Source: Seohaeicola zhoushanensis (GTDB taxonomy: Bacteria > Pseudomonadota > Alphaproteobacteria > Rhodobacterales > Rhodobacteraceae). Taken from it: a stretch of DNA of 62,536 bases. The DNA is taken from assembly GCF_014656415.1 (NCBI RefSeq), contig NZ_BNCJ01000022.1, positions 1 to 62,536 on the forward strand. The letters run 5' to 3'. The notes beneath the pieces were generated by a model, which was not told where the DNA came from, ran no database searches, and worked only from the letters and a program-made list of their open reading frames with translations. The number at the start of each line of letters is the position of its first letter. The first letter of the stretch is position 1. Made by a program: the position numbers and the translations under genes. Below are positions 53,401 to 62,497 of the stretch, piece after piece.

Positions 53401-54420
53401 ATGGGTTTGACAAAGCCGGCCGCGGCAGTTGCGGCAATTTCTGTTTGCAAAACGATTCAGGACATCTTCGGGTCGGTCTGCGCCCATGCGGTCGACAGTC
53501 TTGTCATGGACCTGGACGTTTTCGGACCAACCGTCACGATCACGACATCGCAGCCGGCCGCGCCGGCGTCGGTGATGCTGCGCGACGCCGGGGCTGTGCT
53601 TCAGCGCGTCGATCAGCATGTTGCCGGCATCGAAGAGGCTCGGCGACTTTCCGGCCTCGAAGGGGGCGGAAGGCCTGGTCAGTGGACCTGCTTCCGTTGT
53701 GTCTTTGCCTCGGGTGTCGAGGATCACATCGCGGTGCGCACGCGTCATGCGCCGGAGGGATTCGACAGGTTCCTGCGGTCGGCGTGGCCCGGCCTGCGGC
53801 AGCTCTGCGTGCAGCAGAGCGCGGCCAAGGATGTCTCGCAGGATGCTCTGCTCTGGATGATCGACCAGAAGGTCAACGCGGCCATCCTGGTGCTGGACGC
53901 GGGGCTGCACCTGCTCCAGTGCAACGATGCCGGGGGGCAGATGATCCGCGAGGGGCAGTTGCTGGCGGTGCGCAATGGCGCGCTGGCCTGTTCCAATGAC
54001 CGCGAGACCCGCGCGCTGCGCGCAGCCGTGCAGGAGAGCCTGCGCGACGAGAGCAACCGCTCGGAGTTCATCCTGATCCTGCGCGGGGCGCAGCGGAAGG
54101 CGCATGTGCCGATGTCGCTGTCGGTCTATCCCGATCCGGCGACGGGGCAGAAGCTGTTCCTGGCGATGCTGCCGATGCCGCCGGAACAGAAGCACATCGA
54201 GAAGATCGCGCTGGAGCTGGGGCTGACCCCGGTCGAGGCACGGGTGGCGGCGCTGATCCGGTCGGGTCTGTCGAACCGTAGCGCGGCCGAGGTGGCCGGG
54301 CTCAAGGTCGAGACCTTCAACACCTATGCCAAGCGGGTGCTGTCCAAGATGAACGTCAGTTGCCGTTCGGAGATGGCGCAGATGCTGACCTGGCAAACCT
54401 CGATGGAGCGGTCGCTATGA
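53401..54420 (+). CDS. PAS-LuxR-type transcriptional regulator
   Basis: A 339-residue regulator. The N-terminal 140 residues are unassigned and contain a Cys pair (TCFRCVFASGVEDH). A PAS-like region follows (about 150-255; AAILVLDAGLHLLQCNDAGG), and then a GerE helix-turn-helix (about 270-330; LGLTPVEARVAALIRSGLSN, then NTYAKRVLSKMNV). It has no autoinducer-binding LuxR domain. It overlaps the next gene by 4 nt, so regulator and secretion genes form one operon. Confidence 0.88.
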   Translation: MGLTKPAAAVAAISVCKTIQDIFGSVCAHAVDSLVMDLDVFGPTVTITTSQPAAPASVMLRDAGAVLQRVDQHVAGIEEARRLSGLEGGGRPGQWTCFRCVFASGVEDHIAVRTRHAPEGFDRFLRSAWPGLRQLCVQQSAAKDVSQDALLWMIDQKVNAAILVLDAGLHLLQCNDAGGQMIREGQLLAVRNGALACSNDRETRALRAAVQESLRDESNRSEFILILRGAQRKAHVPMSLSVYPDPATGQKLFLAMLPMPPEQKHIEKIALELGLTPVEARVAALIRSGLSNRSAAEVAGLKVETFNTYAKRVLSKMNVSCRSEMAQMLTWQTSMERSL

Positions 54421-54938
54421 GCACGGCATCGCAACCGCGTCAGCCGCGGATCAACCTGACCGCCGAGACATCTGTCGAGGCCGTTCCCGAAGCGGAAGAG
54501 AAACCTGCCGCCGCGCAGCCCTCCAACCAGGGCCTGGCCGGCTTTGCCCGCCAGGGCGACATCGTCGAGCTGCACAAGCGGATCGGCGAGAAGTTCGCCC
54601 GGCTGCCGCAGGAGATCGCCACGCAGATCGCCGCGCCGCAGGCGGCGGCGAGCGCGCGCATGGACAAGATCGAGGCGCGGCTCGACACGCTCTCGACCTC
54701 GCTCGACGGGCTGGAGGGGGCGTTGCGGATCGAACTCGCGCCCTACCTGTCGACGGCTGTGGCCGAGGCGGTGCGGGCGCAGGCGCCGCAGCACCGACGG
54801 CGCAGTGCGCTCTGGCTGCCGATGGCGCTGCTGGTCGGACTCGTGGGCGGGGCGGTGTTCCACGCGCCGCTCGCCCGATACGCGGCCGAGGCCGAGGCGG
54901 CGCTTTCGCCCTACCTCGTCGCCGTCACCGGACGCTGA
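54417..54938 (+). CDS. Coiled-coil membrane protein of the secretion operon
   Basis: A 173-residue protein: a disordered, Glu/Ala/Pro-rich N terminus, then a helical coiled-coil part (GDIVELHKRIGEKFARLP, then RMDKIEARLDTLSTSLDGLE) and one C-terminal transmembrane helix (ALWLPMALLVGLVGGAVF). It is probably an inner-membrane protein with the coiled coil in the cytoplasm. I do not recognise it. Its place between the LuxR gene (4-nt overlap) and the secretion ATPase suggests a role in regulating or assembling the exporter. Confidence 0.75.
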   Translation: MSTASQPRQPRINLTAETSVEAVPEAEEKPAAAQPSNQGLAGFARQGDIVELHKRIGEKFARLPQEIATQIAAPQAAASARMDKIEARLDTLSTSLDGLEGALRIELAPYLSTAVAEAVRAQAPQHRRRSALWLPMALLVGLVGGAVFHAPLARYAAEAEAALSPYLVAVTGR

Positions 54939-55002
54939 CACCATTCCCTGGCGCGGCCCTGGGGCCACCGGCCCCGGCCCGCCCTTTCCGGGAGGAAACA
55001 TC

Positions 55003-56757
55003 ATGACACCACGCCGGGTCTTCCATGGGCAGCGCGGCCTCATCACGGCGATCTTCTTCGCCAGCCTCTGCCTGAACGTTCTGGTGCTTACCGCGCCGAT
55101 CTACATGTTGCAGCTGTTCACGCGGGTGATGTCCTCGGGCAGCCTGTCGACGCTGATCGCGCTGACCGTCGCCGCCGGCATCGCGCTGGTCTTCTTCATG
55201 ATCTTCGACGCGCTGCGGGCGCAGTTGCTCACCCGTCTCGGCAACCGGATCGAGGCCGATATCGGCCCGGTGGTGCTGGGAGCGGTGGTGCAGGGCAATG
55301 GCGGCGGCGGGCATGACACCCAGTCGGTGCGCGACCTGCATGAGGTGCGCGCCTTCGTCATGGCGCCGGCCTTCACCGCGCTGCTGGATGCGCCCTGGTC
55401 GATCCTGTTCCTGGCGGTGATCTACATGTTCCACCCGCTGCTCGGCGTGGTCGCGACCGTCGGCCTGGCGATCCTGTTCCTGCTGGGTGTGCTGAGCGAG
55501 CTTACCGGGCGGGTGCCGGCAAAGGCGGCGTCGGAATCGGTGCGCCGGTCGAACATGACCGCCGACGAGGTGCTGCGCAATTCCGAGATCGTGCGCGCCA
55601 TGGGCCGGACCTCGGTGCTGGTGTCGCGCTGGCAGCGGCAGTCCTTTGCCGCAATCGCCACCGGCACCCGCGCGCATGACCGCATGTCGCGCATGTCGTC
55701 CTTCGCCAAGATGGTGCGCATGGCGCTGCAGATCGCGGTGATGGCCACCGGCGTCTGGCTGGTGCTGCAGGGCGAACTGGCGCCGGGGATGATGATCGCC
55801 GCCTCGATCCTGCTGGGCCGCGCTGCCGCGCCGGTCGAACAGTCAATTGCCGGTTGGCGCGGACTTCTGGCGGTGCGTGTCGCGGTGCAGCGGCTGAACG
55901 ATGTGCTGGCGGGCAACCGGGTGCAGCAGGCCAAGATGGACCTGCCGGCCCCCACCGGCCGGCTTTCGGTGCAGGAGGCCACGGTGGTTTCGCCGGCGCG
56001 GCAGGATCCGCTGTTCTTCGACATCAGCTTCGATCTGCGCCCCGGCGACTCGCTGGGGCTGTTCGGGCCTTCGGGCGCCGGCAAGACCAGCTTCGTGCGG
56101 GCGCTGGTCGGGCTGCAGCCGCTGACGCGGGGGCACATCCGCATCGACGATGCCGCCCTGCAGGACTGGCCCGAGGAACAGATCGGCCGCCACATCGGCT
56201 TCCTGCCGCAGCGGGTCGAGCTGTTCGACGGCACCATCGCCGAGAACATCGCGCTGATGGATGCCGAGGCGAAGCCCTCGGACATCGTCCGCGCGGCCAA
56301 GCGGGCGCGGGTGCACGAGCTGATCCTTTCGCTGCCCGGCGGCTATAATGCGCCGGTCGGTCCGAACGGCGATTTCCTCTCGGCCGGGCAGCGCCAGCGC
56401 ATCGGGCTGGCGCGCGCCTTCTATGGCGATCCCTGCCTGATCGTGCTGGACGAGCCGAACGCCAACCTCGACCCCGACGGCGAGGAGGCGCTGGCGGATG
56501 CCATTGCCGAGGTGACGGGCATCGGCGCGGTGGTGGTCGTGGTGTCGCACCGGATGAACGTGCTGAAGGCGGTCAACCATATCGCGGTGCTGGAGCGCGG
56601 CCGCATGGTGCGCTTCGGCAAGGCCAAGGCGGTGTTCGAGAAGGACAACGTGCTGCCGATGACCGGCCGCGTCTCGACCGACGCGGCCAAGATGCCGCCG
56701 CTGGATCCGGGGCAGCCGGTCGGTGACCGCATGGGCGTGAAGGAGGCTTCGCAATGA
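55003..56757 (+). CDS. Type I secretion ABC transporter (PrtD-like)
   Basis: A 584-residue half-transporter: an N-terminal membrane domain of about six helices, then the ATPase with Walker A GPSGAGKTS, signature LSAGQRQRIGLARA and Walker B CLIVLDEPNANLD. It matches PrtD/AprD-type exporters without a C39 peptidase domain. ATG 55003 with GGAGG upstream fits the family. It drives export of the RTX protein encoded at 58400 (inference from position). Confidence 0.95.
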   Translation: MTPRRVFHGQRGLITAIFFASLCLNVLVLTAPIYMLQLFTRVMSSGSLSTLIALTVAAGIALVFFMIFDALRAQLLTRLGNRIEADIGPVVLGAVVQGNGGGGHDTQSVRDLHEVRAFVMAPAFTALLDAPWSILFLAVIYMFHPLLGVVATVGLAILFLLGVLSELTGRVPAKAASESVRRSNMTADEVLRNSEIVRAMGRTSVLVSRWQRQSFAAIATGTRAHDRMSRMSSFAKMVRMALQIAVMATGVWLVLQGELAPGMMIAASILLGRAAAPVEQSIAGWRGLLAVRVAVQRLNDVLAGNRVQQAKMDLPAPTGRLSVQEATVVSPARQDPLFFDISFDLRPGDSLGLFGPSGAGKTSFVRALVGLQPLTRGHIRIDDAALQDWPEEQIGRHIGFLPQRVELFDGTIAENIALMDAEAKPSDIVRAAKRARVHELILSLPGGYNAPVGPNGDFLSAGQRQRIGLARAFYGDPCLIVLDEPNANLDPDGEEALADAIAEVTGIGAVVVVVSHRMNVLKAVNHIAVLERGRMVRFGKAKAVFEKDNVLPMTGRVSTDAAKMPPLDPGQPVGDRMGVKEASQ

Positions 56758-58130
56758 GCACGGCGCTGGACATCCGCAAGGGCACCGAACTCTCGCTGCC
56801 GAATACGCTGCCGCAGTCGGGCGCCATCGCGCTGGCCCCGCCGACCCGGATTATGCCGCTGGTGCTGGGGCTGATCCTTGCCACCTTGCTGTTCTGGGGC
56901 GGGCTGGTGTTCTGGGCGGCCTGGACGCCGATCGCCAGCGCGGTGATCGCGCCGGGGGCCTTCAAGGTCGAGGGCAGCCTGCCGGTGATCCAGCACCTGG
57001 AAGGCGGGCTGGTGCGCAAGGTCAACGTCCGCGAGGGGGAGCGGGTCGCCGCGGGGCAGGTGCTGCTGGAGCTGGCGGATACGATGCCGGGGGCGCAGGA
57101 CCGTATCCTGGCGAACCAGCTGGTCGCCGCGCTGGCGCAGGATCAGCGCCTGGCGGCCGAGTTCCGCGACGATCCGGAGATCACCATGTCGGACGAGTTG
57201 CGCCGCTTCGTCGCCAGCGATCCCTCCTTCGCCGAGATCGTGCAGACTCAGACCGAGCTGTTCCAGTCCAACAACGCCATGTGGCAGGGGCAGTTCTCGA
57301 TCCTGAGCGACCGTTACTCGGACCAGGAGAACCAGCTGGCGGGGATGAATTCGCGGCTCGACGCGCTGAACCAGCGGCTGGCCATCGTCCAGGACGAGTT
57401 GAACGGGCTGGAGAGCCTGTTTGCGAAGAACCTCATCACCAAGGACCGGCTGCTGTCGCGGCGCGACGCCGAGGTGGCGCTGATCGGTGACGTCAACGTG
57501 CTCTCCGCCCAGATGGACGGGCTGGAAGAGCGCATGTCGGAAACCCGCGAGCGGATGCTGCAGGTGAAGCGCGACCGCGCCCGCGCGCTCTCGGAGCAGC
57601 GCCAGCAGGTGAAGTCGCTGCTGTTCGACATCCGCCAGCGCATCATCGCCAACGAGGACGTCCGCCGCCGCCTGCTGGTGCGCGCGCCGGCGGCGGGCCG
57701 GGTGATCGACCTCGGCTTTACCGCGCCGGGCGAGGTGATCCGCCCCGGCGAGGACATTCTCAAGATCGTGCCGGAGGGCGCCTCCTACGTGGTGGAGGGG
57801 CAGATCCGCCCCGAGGATGTGGACCAGGTGCAGGAGGGCGACAAGGCTCGGGTGCGGCTGACCGCCTACAACTTCCGCACCACGCCCCCGGTCGAGGGCG
57901 AGGTGAGCTATGTCTCGGCCGACAGCTTCACCGACAACCGCACCGGGGGCACGTTCTTCAAGGTGCATGTCCGCGTCTCGGACCATGCGCTGGACAATCT
58001 GCCGGGGGTCGAGATCGCGCCGGGGATGCCGGCGCAGGTGATGATCGCCACCGGCGAGCAGACGGTGGTGAATTACCTGATGGGCCCGATCATCCACGGG
58101 ATCGAGACGGCCATGCGGGAAAGCGACTGA
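56754..58130 (+). CDS. HlyD-family type I secretion adaptor (PrtE-like)
   Basis: A 458-residue membrane-fusion protein: cytoplasmic N terminus, one transmembrane helix (about residues 37-62), a long coiled coil (about 150-310) and flanking lipoyl/barrel parts (VIQHLEGGLVRKVNVREGER and VRAPAAGRVIDLGFTAPGEV). The ending GTFFKVHVRVS, then IAPGMPAQVMIATGEQTVVN, is the HlyD signature. It overlaps the ATPase by 4 nt. The third part, a TolC-type outer-membrane channel, is not in this window. Confidence 0.95.
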   Translation: MSTALDIRKGTELSLPNTLPQSGAIALAPPTRIMPLVLGLILATLLFWGGLVFWAAWTPIASAVIAPGAFKVEGSLPVIQHLEGGLVRKVNVREGERVAAGQVLLELADTMPGAQDRILANQLVAALAQDQRLAAEFRDDPEITMSDELRRFVASDPSFAEIVQTQTELFQSNNAMWQGQFSILSDRYSDQENQLAGMNSRLDALNQRLAIVQDELNGLESLFAKNLITKDRLLSRRDAEVALIGDVNVLSAQMDGLEERMSETRERMLQVKRDRARALSEQRQQVKSLLFDIRQRIIANEDVRRRLLVRAPAAGRVIDLGFTAPGEVIRPGEDILKIVPEGASYVVEGQIRPEDVDQVQEGDKARVRLTAYNFRTTPPVEGEVSYVSADSFTDNRTGGTFFKVHVRVSDHALDNLPGVEIAPGMPAQVMIATGEQTVVNYLMGPIIHGIETAMRESD

Positions 58131-58167
58131 GGCTTTCCGATACCTTCATGCCAGACCAGGCCGTGGT

Positions 58168-58194
58168 CATTTGCGGGGGAATTCCCTGCAAATG
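58168..58194 (+). terminator. Hairpin after the secretion operon
   Basis: CATTTGC (58168-58174) pairs with GCAAATG (58188-58194), and inner G/C pairs extend the stem to about 11 bp. It stands 38 bases after the adaptor stop and may end or process the operon transcript. There is no T-run. Confidence 0.55.
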
Positions 58195-58283
58195 GCCGCG
58201 CATCGTTGTGCAAGTCAAAACAAGGGGATGGGTGGCGTCACTTTATCCCTGAATGGGGGCAGAGGATTGGCCGAAATCAGCGT

Positions 58284-58383
58284 CAACTCTCATCATGAGC
58301 ACGTTCCCTGCTCGTGATCCTGGCCGGCCAGGGCCGGCTTTCAATGTCTCGGGGAGTGGGAATTCGACCTGAGAGTTGTTTTT
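58284..58383 (+). promoter_or_regulatory. Structured leader with T-run before the RTX gene
   Basis: CAACTCTCA (58284-58292) pairs perfectly with TGAGAGTTG (58370-58378), which is followed by T5. The enclosed part holds two more stems: ATCATGAGC/GCTCGTGAT with one mismatch (58292-58318) and the palindrome CCTGGCCGGCCAGG (58319-58332). This makes a branched RNA with a terminator-like end only 16 bases before the RTX start codon. It could be an attenuator or cis-acting regulatory RNA. Confidence 0.55.
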
Positions 58384-58399
58384 CAGTGGAGAGAATACA

Positions 58400-60925
58400 A
58401 TGTCTGATAGAAACGATGTGGCCTACGACAATTGGGGCGAATGCGATCCTAACCAGGACCCCCCCTATATTGAACCGCCAGTTCTCCAACTGGGTGACGA
58501 TGACAACGTCGGCACGCTGACGTCCGATTTTGACGCCGATCACGTCGAGGCCGGCAAGGGCAACGACAGCATCTTCGGCAACGCGAATTTCAACTACATG
58601 GACGGCGAGCAAGGCGCCGACAGCCTCTGGGGCCTGGATGGCGACGACTACATCCTCGGCGGTGAGGACGACGACTTCATCTGGGGCTATGACGGGGATT
58701 TCAACTATCTCGGCTACCCGGTGTCCGACGATGACTACCTGAACGGCGAAGGCGGCAATGACTGCCTGTGGGGCGAATACGGCGACGACGACATGATCGG
58801 CGGCTTTGGCTCGGACGCCATGTGGGGCGGCGACGGTGCGGACGTGATGTCGGGCGACGACGCCACGGTCGACATCGACAAGTCCGGCGATGGCAACGAC
58901 TGGATGGACGGCGGCGCCGGCGACGACTGCATGGACGGCGAAGGCGGCGATGACGTCATGTGGGGCGGCACCGGCGAAGACCTGATGCAGGGCGGTTCGG
59001 GCAACGACCGGATGGCCGGTCAGAGCGAGGCCGACCGCATGGCCGGCGGCCTGGGCGACGACCTGATGCTGGGCGGCACCGGCGACGACGAGATGTTCGG
59101 CGACGTGCGCATCGGCCTTGGTCCGAACCTGAACTATGGCACCGATACCACCAAGCATGGCGACGACTGCATGTATGGCGGCGACGGCAACGACGAGATG
59201 GACGGCCAGGGTGGCAACGACTCCATGTTCGGCGGCAACGGGCGCGACCTGATGTTCGGCGGCCGCGGCCATGACCAGATGAGCGGCGGCGAAGGCAAGG
59301 ACACGATGAACGGCGACGCCGGCAGGGATCTGATGCGCGGTGGCGGCGGGTCCGACATCGTCGACGGTTCGGCCGGGCACGACATCATCTTCGGCGACAA
59401 CGGCAATATTGCCGGTCTCGACAAATACGACTGCGAGGAAGACTGGACCTGCCACAATATCTCGTTCGGCGGCCAGCCGGCCAAGCATGACGGCCCGGTT
59501 CCCGTCGCCGAAGCGCCGGAAGGCGACAGCGAAGATATCGGCAACGACATCCTCACCGGCGGCAGCGGCAACGACTGGATCTTCGGCGAAGGTGGCAACG
59601 ACCGCCTCTATGGTCAGCGCGGCCACGACTTCGTGTCGGGCGGCGAGGGCGACGACAAGGTCTGCGGCAATGCCGGCAACGACACGCTCGCCGGTGACCA
59701 GGGCAACGACCTCATCCGTGGCGGCAGCGGCAACGACAGCGCCTATGGCGGCACTGGCGCCGACCGGATCTACGGCGACGACGGCGACGACATGCTGAAG
59801 GGCGACGACGGCTGGGACCGCATCTGGGGCGGTTCGGGCGACGACTGGATCGAAGGGAACAACGACAACGACGTCCTCTACGGTGACAGCGGCAACGACA
59901 TCATGCAGGGCAACGCCCACGACGACCAGATGTGGGGCGATGATGGCAATGACATCATGTTCGGCGGCCATGGCCTGTCCGACCTCGATCTCAACCAGGA
60001 CGGCATCTGCGAGGACTATTCGCCGCGGCCGGAACTCTCTGCGCCCTATGACTGCGAAAACGGCCCGGACGTTTCGCGCGAAGCCAAGGAAGACGAGGCC
60101 GACCAGATGTGGGGCGGCTCGGGCAACGACATCATGTTCGGCCAGGAAGGCGGAGACTCGATTTCCGGCGACTCCGGGAATGACGTGATCTTCGGCGGTG
60201 TCGGCAACGACTCCATCTCGGGCGGCACCGGCAACGACACGCTGTTCGGCGAAGAAGGCAACGACAATATCTCCGGCGGCGACGGCGACGATTTCCTTGG
60301 CGGCGGCGTCGGCAACGACACCCTGAACGGCGGCGATGATGACGACTACATCCTCGGCGGCGAAGGGGACGACGACCTGACCGGCGGCGACGGCAAGGAC
60401 GTCTTCTTCTCGGACCTGACCCTGTCGTATGACGGCGAGGAGTATTCGTTCAGCTCCAACGACGGCACCGACATCATCCGCGACTTCGACTTCAACGAAG
60501 ACCAGGATGTCATCGGTTTCCGCGTGACCGTCGATGAATCGGCCGAAGGCACCCTGGGATCGACGGTTGCGCAGATCCGCACCAAGATCTTCGAGCTGCT
60601 CGACGACCAGGCGGTGGTGACGGAAGGCAATGCCGGCGTCGGCACCTCGGCGGCGGATACCACCATCCAGATCGGTGGCCACACCATCATCCTGCAGGAC
60701 GTCAACTGGCAGGATGTGACGGCCTTCGACATCCCGGCAACGACCTTCTCGTCGCTGGGCCAGGACTCGAACCTCAGCGGCGGTGTCGGCATCAACGGGA
60801 CGGCAAACGGGCTGGACTCGGGCGGCTATACCGCCATCGCCTCCTGGGACCAGGCCAACGACATCTACTGCCCGGAACTCCCGGAGGTCGAAGACTGGTA
60901 TTGCCACGTGACCGGCGTGAACTGA
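58400..60925 (+). CDS. Large RTX calcium-binding secreted protein
   Basis: An 841-residue acidic protein with more than forty GGxGxDxxx nonapeptide repeats, which fold into calcium-filled beta rolls outside the cell, and a C-terminal region (DVFFSDLTLS, then GTDIIRDFDFNEDQDVIGF) typical of type I secretion substrates. There is no signal peptide. Many repeat units end in Met or Trp rather than Leu (DLMLGG, DVMWGG). It has eleven Cys, several in short inserts such as YDCEEDWTCH, which is unusual for the class. No protease, lipase or adhesin domain is visible. ATG 58400 has GGAGAGA upstream. It follows its likely exporter genes. Confidence 0.93.
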   Translation: MSDRNDVAYDNWGECDPNQDPPYIEPPVLQLGDDDNVGTLTSDFDADHVEAGKGNDSIFGNANFNYMDGEQGADSLWGLDGDDYILGGEDDDFIWGYDGDFNYLGYPVSDDDYLNGEGGNDCLWGEYGDDDMIGGFGSDAMWGGDGADVMSGDDATVDIDKSGDGNDWMDGGAGDDCMDGEGGDDVMWGGTGEDLMQGGSGNDRMAGQSEADRMAGGLGDDLMLGGTGDDEMFGDVRIGLGPNLNYGTDTTKHGDDCMYGGDGNDEMDGQGGNDSMFGGNGRDLMFGGRGHDQMSGGEGKDTMNGDAGRDLMRGGGGSDIVDGSAGHDIIFGDNGNIAGLDKYDCEEDWTCHNISFGGQPAKHDGPVPVAEAPEGDSEDIGNDILTGGSGNDWIFGEGGNDRLYGQRGHDFVSGGEGDDKVCGNAGNDTLAGDQGNDLIRGGSGNDSAYGGTGADRIYGDDGDDMLKGDDGWDRIWGGSGDDWIEGNNDNDVLYGDSGNDIMQGNAHDDQMWGDDGNDIMFGGHGLSDLDLNQDGICEDYSPRPELSAPYDCENGPDVSREAKEDEADQMWGGSGNDIMFGQEGGDSISGDSGNDVIFGGVGNDSISGGTGNDTLFGEEGNDNISGGDGDDFLGGGVGNDTLNGGDDDDYILGGEGDDDLTGGDGKDVFFSDLTLSYDGEEYSFSSNDGTDIIRDFDFNEDQDVIGFRVTVDESAEGTLGSTVAQIRTKIFELLDDQAVVTEGNAGVGTSAADTTIQIGGHTIILQDVNWQDVTAFDIPATTFSSLGQDSNLSGGVGINGTANGLDSGGYTAIASWDQANDIYCPELPEVEDWYCHVTGVN

Positions 60926-60946
60926 TCCGCCTCACGTAACCGAACG

Positions 60947-61049
60947 GGTTGCCAATGGCCCGAGCCATCTGGCAATCCGGCGCCCCGATCCCGCTTTCCC
61001 TGCAGATCCCCCCAACTGGGTTCCTGCACGGGGAAAGGGGTCGGGGCGC
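60947..61049. terminator. Two hairpins between convergent genes
   Basis: GGTTGCCA/TGGCAATCC (60947-60978, with inner GGC/GCC) and a long imperfect stem of about 26 bases per arm (60980-61005 with 61024-61049) lie between the RTX gene and the convergent channel gene. The second is followed by a short T4 on the plus strand. Together they look like a two-way terminator. Confidence 0.7.
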
Positions 61050-61067
61050 ACCTGTTTTGGGCCCGCG

Positions 61068-62372
61068 CTATTCCTCGGGGGCGGCGCGGCTCAGCAGGTC
61101 GCCGTCCTTCTGATCCCTGCGCTCGGCCTCGACGATCCGCGACAGCTCCTTCTCGGCGGTGGCGCTGACCTCCTGCGCCTCCATCTCGGGGGGCGGACCG
61201 GCCTTCCCCGGCGTGCCGCCCGGCCCGCGCGCGCCTTCCGAGACGATGCGGTAGGTCGGTTCCGGCATCGGCACGCCGCCGGCCTTCAGCGCCAGCAGGC
61301 AGAGCCGCGCCGCCTCGCTGCGGGCCAGCTGGAAGCTGGTCTCGTGCTGGGCGATCCAGCCGGCCACCCGCACCGTGACGGTATGCGTGTCGAGCGTCTC
61401 GATCCAGACCGAGGGCGCGGGATTGGCGAGGGTGAAGGGCAGGGCGGCCACCGTCTCGAGCACGATGGCCTGCGCCCGCGCGAGATCGGCGTCATAGCCG
61501 ATGCCGAAATCGACGAGGAAGCGGCGCTCGTCGTTGCGGGTGAAGTTGACGATGCGCGACTTGAAGACGGTGGCATTGGGGATGCGGATGTGGTTGCCGT
61601 CATAGCTCAGCAGGATCGTCGCGCGCGAGGTCAGGCGGATGACCTTGCCCTGGTCGCCGTCGATCTCGACCGTGTCGTTGGGCCGGAACGGCTGGCGTAC
61701 CGAGAGCAGCACCGAGGCGATGAAGTTCTCAACCGTGTCGCGGACGGCAAAGCCGATGGCGAGGCCGACGATCCCCGCCGCGCCGAGGATGGTCGACAAG
61801 AGCGCCGTCGCCCCCAGCAGGTCGAGCGCCACCACCACGCCGGCGATGGCAAAGACCAGCCGCACCGCCTGGCGGTAGATATCGGCGATGAAGAGGTTCG
61901 GCGCGATCCGGTCCCAGGGCCGCTTCAGCCCGGCCAGCAGGAAGCCGGTCGCGGTGATCAGGGCAAAGACCACGATGGCGATGGAGAGCAGCGGCAGGAT
62001 CGTTACGAATTGCACCAGCCGGTTGCGAAAGCGCTGCACCGCCGGGTTCAGCCGCTCGACCACGTCGGTGGTCTCGTGCACCTCGTTGCGGATCGCCACC
62101 ACGCCCTGCACCCGCCGGGTGATCTCGTTCAGCCGCGCCGCCGCGGCCGCGTCCAGCGTGGTGCCGCGCAGGGTGACGATGCCCGAGGAGACGGTGACCG
62201 TGACATCGCCGTAGCCGTCGAGTTCGCCCAGGATGTCACGGATGCGCACGGCGATGGCGGCGTCCTGCTGGGCACTGTCCTCGACGGTGATGGTGCCCTC
62301 GGGCTGGGCCGCCTGCTGGGCGAGGCCCGCCAGCGGCAGCAGCGCGAGGAGCAGGGCGAACATCAGGCGCAT
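61068..62372 (-). CDS. BON-domain mechanosensitive channel (MscS family)
   Basis: A 434-residue inner-membrane protein. A signal peptide (MRLMFALLLALLPLAGLAQ) is followed by a periplasmic BON domain (about residues 35-95; GYGDVTVTVSSGIVTLRG), helices and the MscS pore and beta domain (GAAGIVGLAIGFAVRDTVEN, then FIASVLLSVRQPFRPNDTVE). It opens under membrane tension and protects against osmotic downshift. ATG 62372 is chosen because it begins the signal peptide; an ATG 66 bases upstream is less likely. The C-terminal tail is charged and probably disordered. Confidence 0.93.
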   Translation of the reverse strand: MRLMFALLLALLPLAGLAQQAAQPEGTITVEDSAQQDAAIAVRIRDILGELDGYGDVTVTVSSGIVTLRGTTLDAAAAARLNEITRRVQGVVAIRNEVHETTDVVERLNPAVQRFRNRLVQFVTILPLLSIAIVVFALITATGFLLAGLKRPWDRIAPNLFIADIYRQAVRLVFAIAGVVVALDLLGATALLSTILGAAGIVGLAIGFAVRDTVENFIASVLLSVRQPFRPNDTVEIDGDQGKVIRLTSRATILLSYDGNHIRIPNATVFKSRIVNFTRNDERRFLVDFGIGYDADLARAQAIVLETVAALPFTLANPAPSVWIETLDTHTVTVRVAGWIAQHETSFQLARSEAARLCLLALKAGGVPMPEPTYRIVSEGARGPGGTPGKAGPPPEMEAQEVSATAEKELSRIVEAERRDQKDGDLLSRAAPEE

Positions 62373-62472
62373 CGAGATTTCCCGTGACAAGACCGTCCGG
62401 CGATGATGACCCGCCCGGCGCACTGCGGCAAGCGTCAAGCCGCGCCGCGCGCCCCCGGCTTCTCTTCTTCAT

Positions 62473-62484
62473 AAATATCTCCGG
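62473..62484. repeat. Second AAATATCTCCGG element
   Basis: The 12-mer AAATATCTCCGG, preceded by a TTCTTC tract, is identical to that at 38230-38241 and in the same orientation. Here the two flanking hairpins are missing. It lies between genes upstream of the channel gene. Confidence 0.45.
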
Positions 62485-62497
62485 CAACTGTATTTTC

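Noticed and set aside
54544-55002. N-terminal extension of the type I secretion ATPase frame
   Set aside because: The extension is Arg-rich and overlaps the 173-aa gene in another frame; ATG 55003 has a strong ribosome site and the family start.
58520-60420. CRISPR-like or tandem DNA repeat array
   Set aside because: The periodicity comes from RTX nonapeptide codons; the units are 27 bp, vary in sequence and have no spacers.
58283-60907. 874-codon open frame on the minus strand opposite the RTX gene
   Set aside because: Its repetitive Val/Ala pattern is the complement of the RTX repeats; the plus-strand protein has the recognised nonapeptides and a ribosome site.
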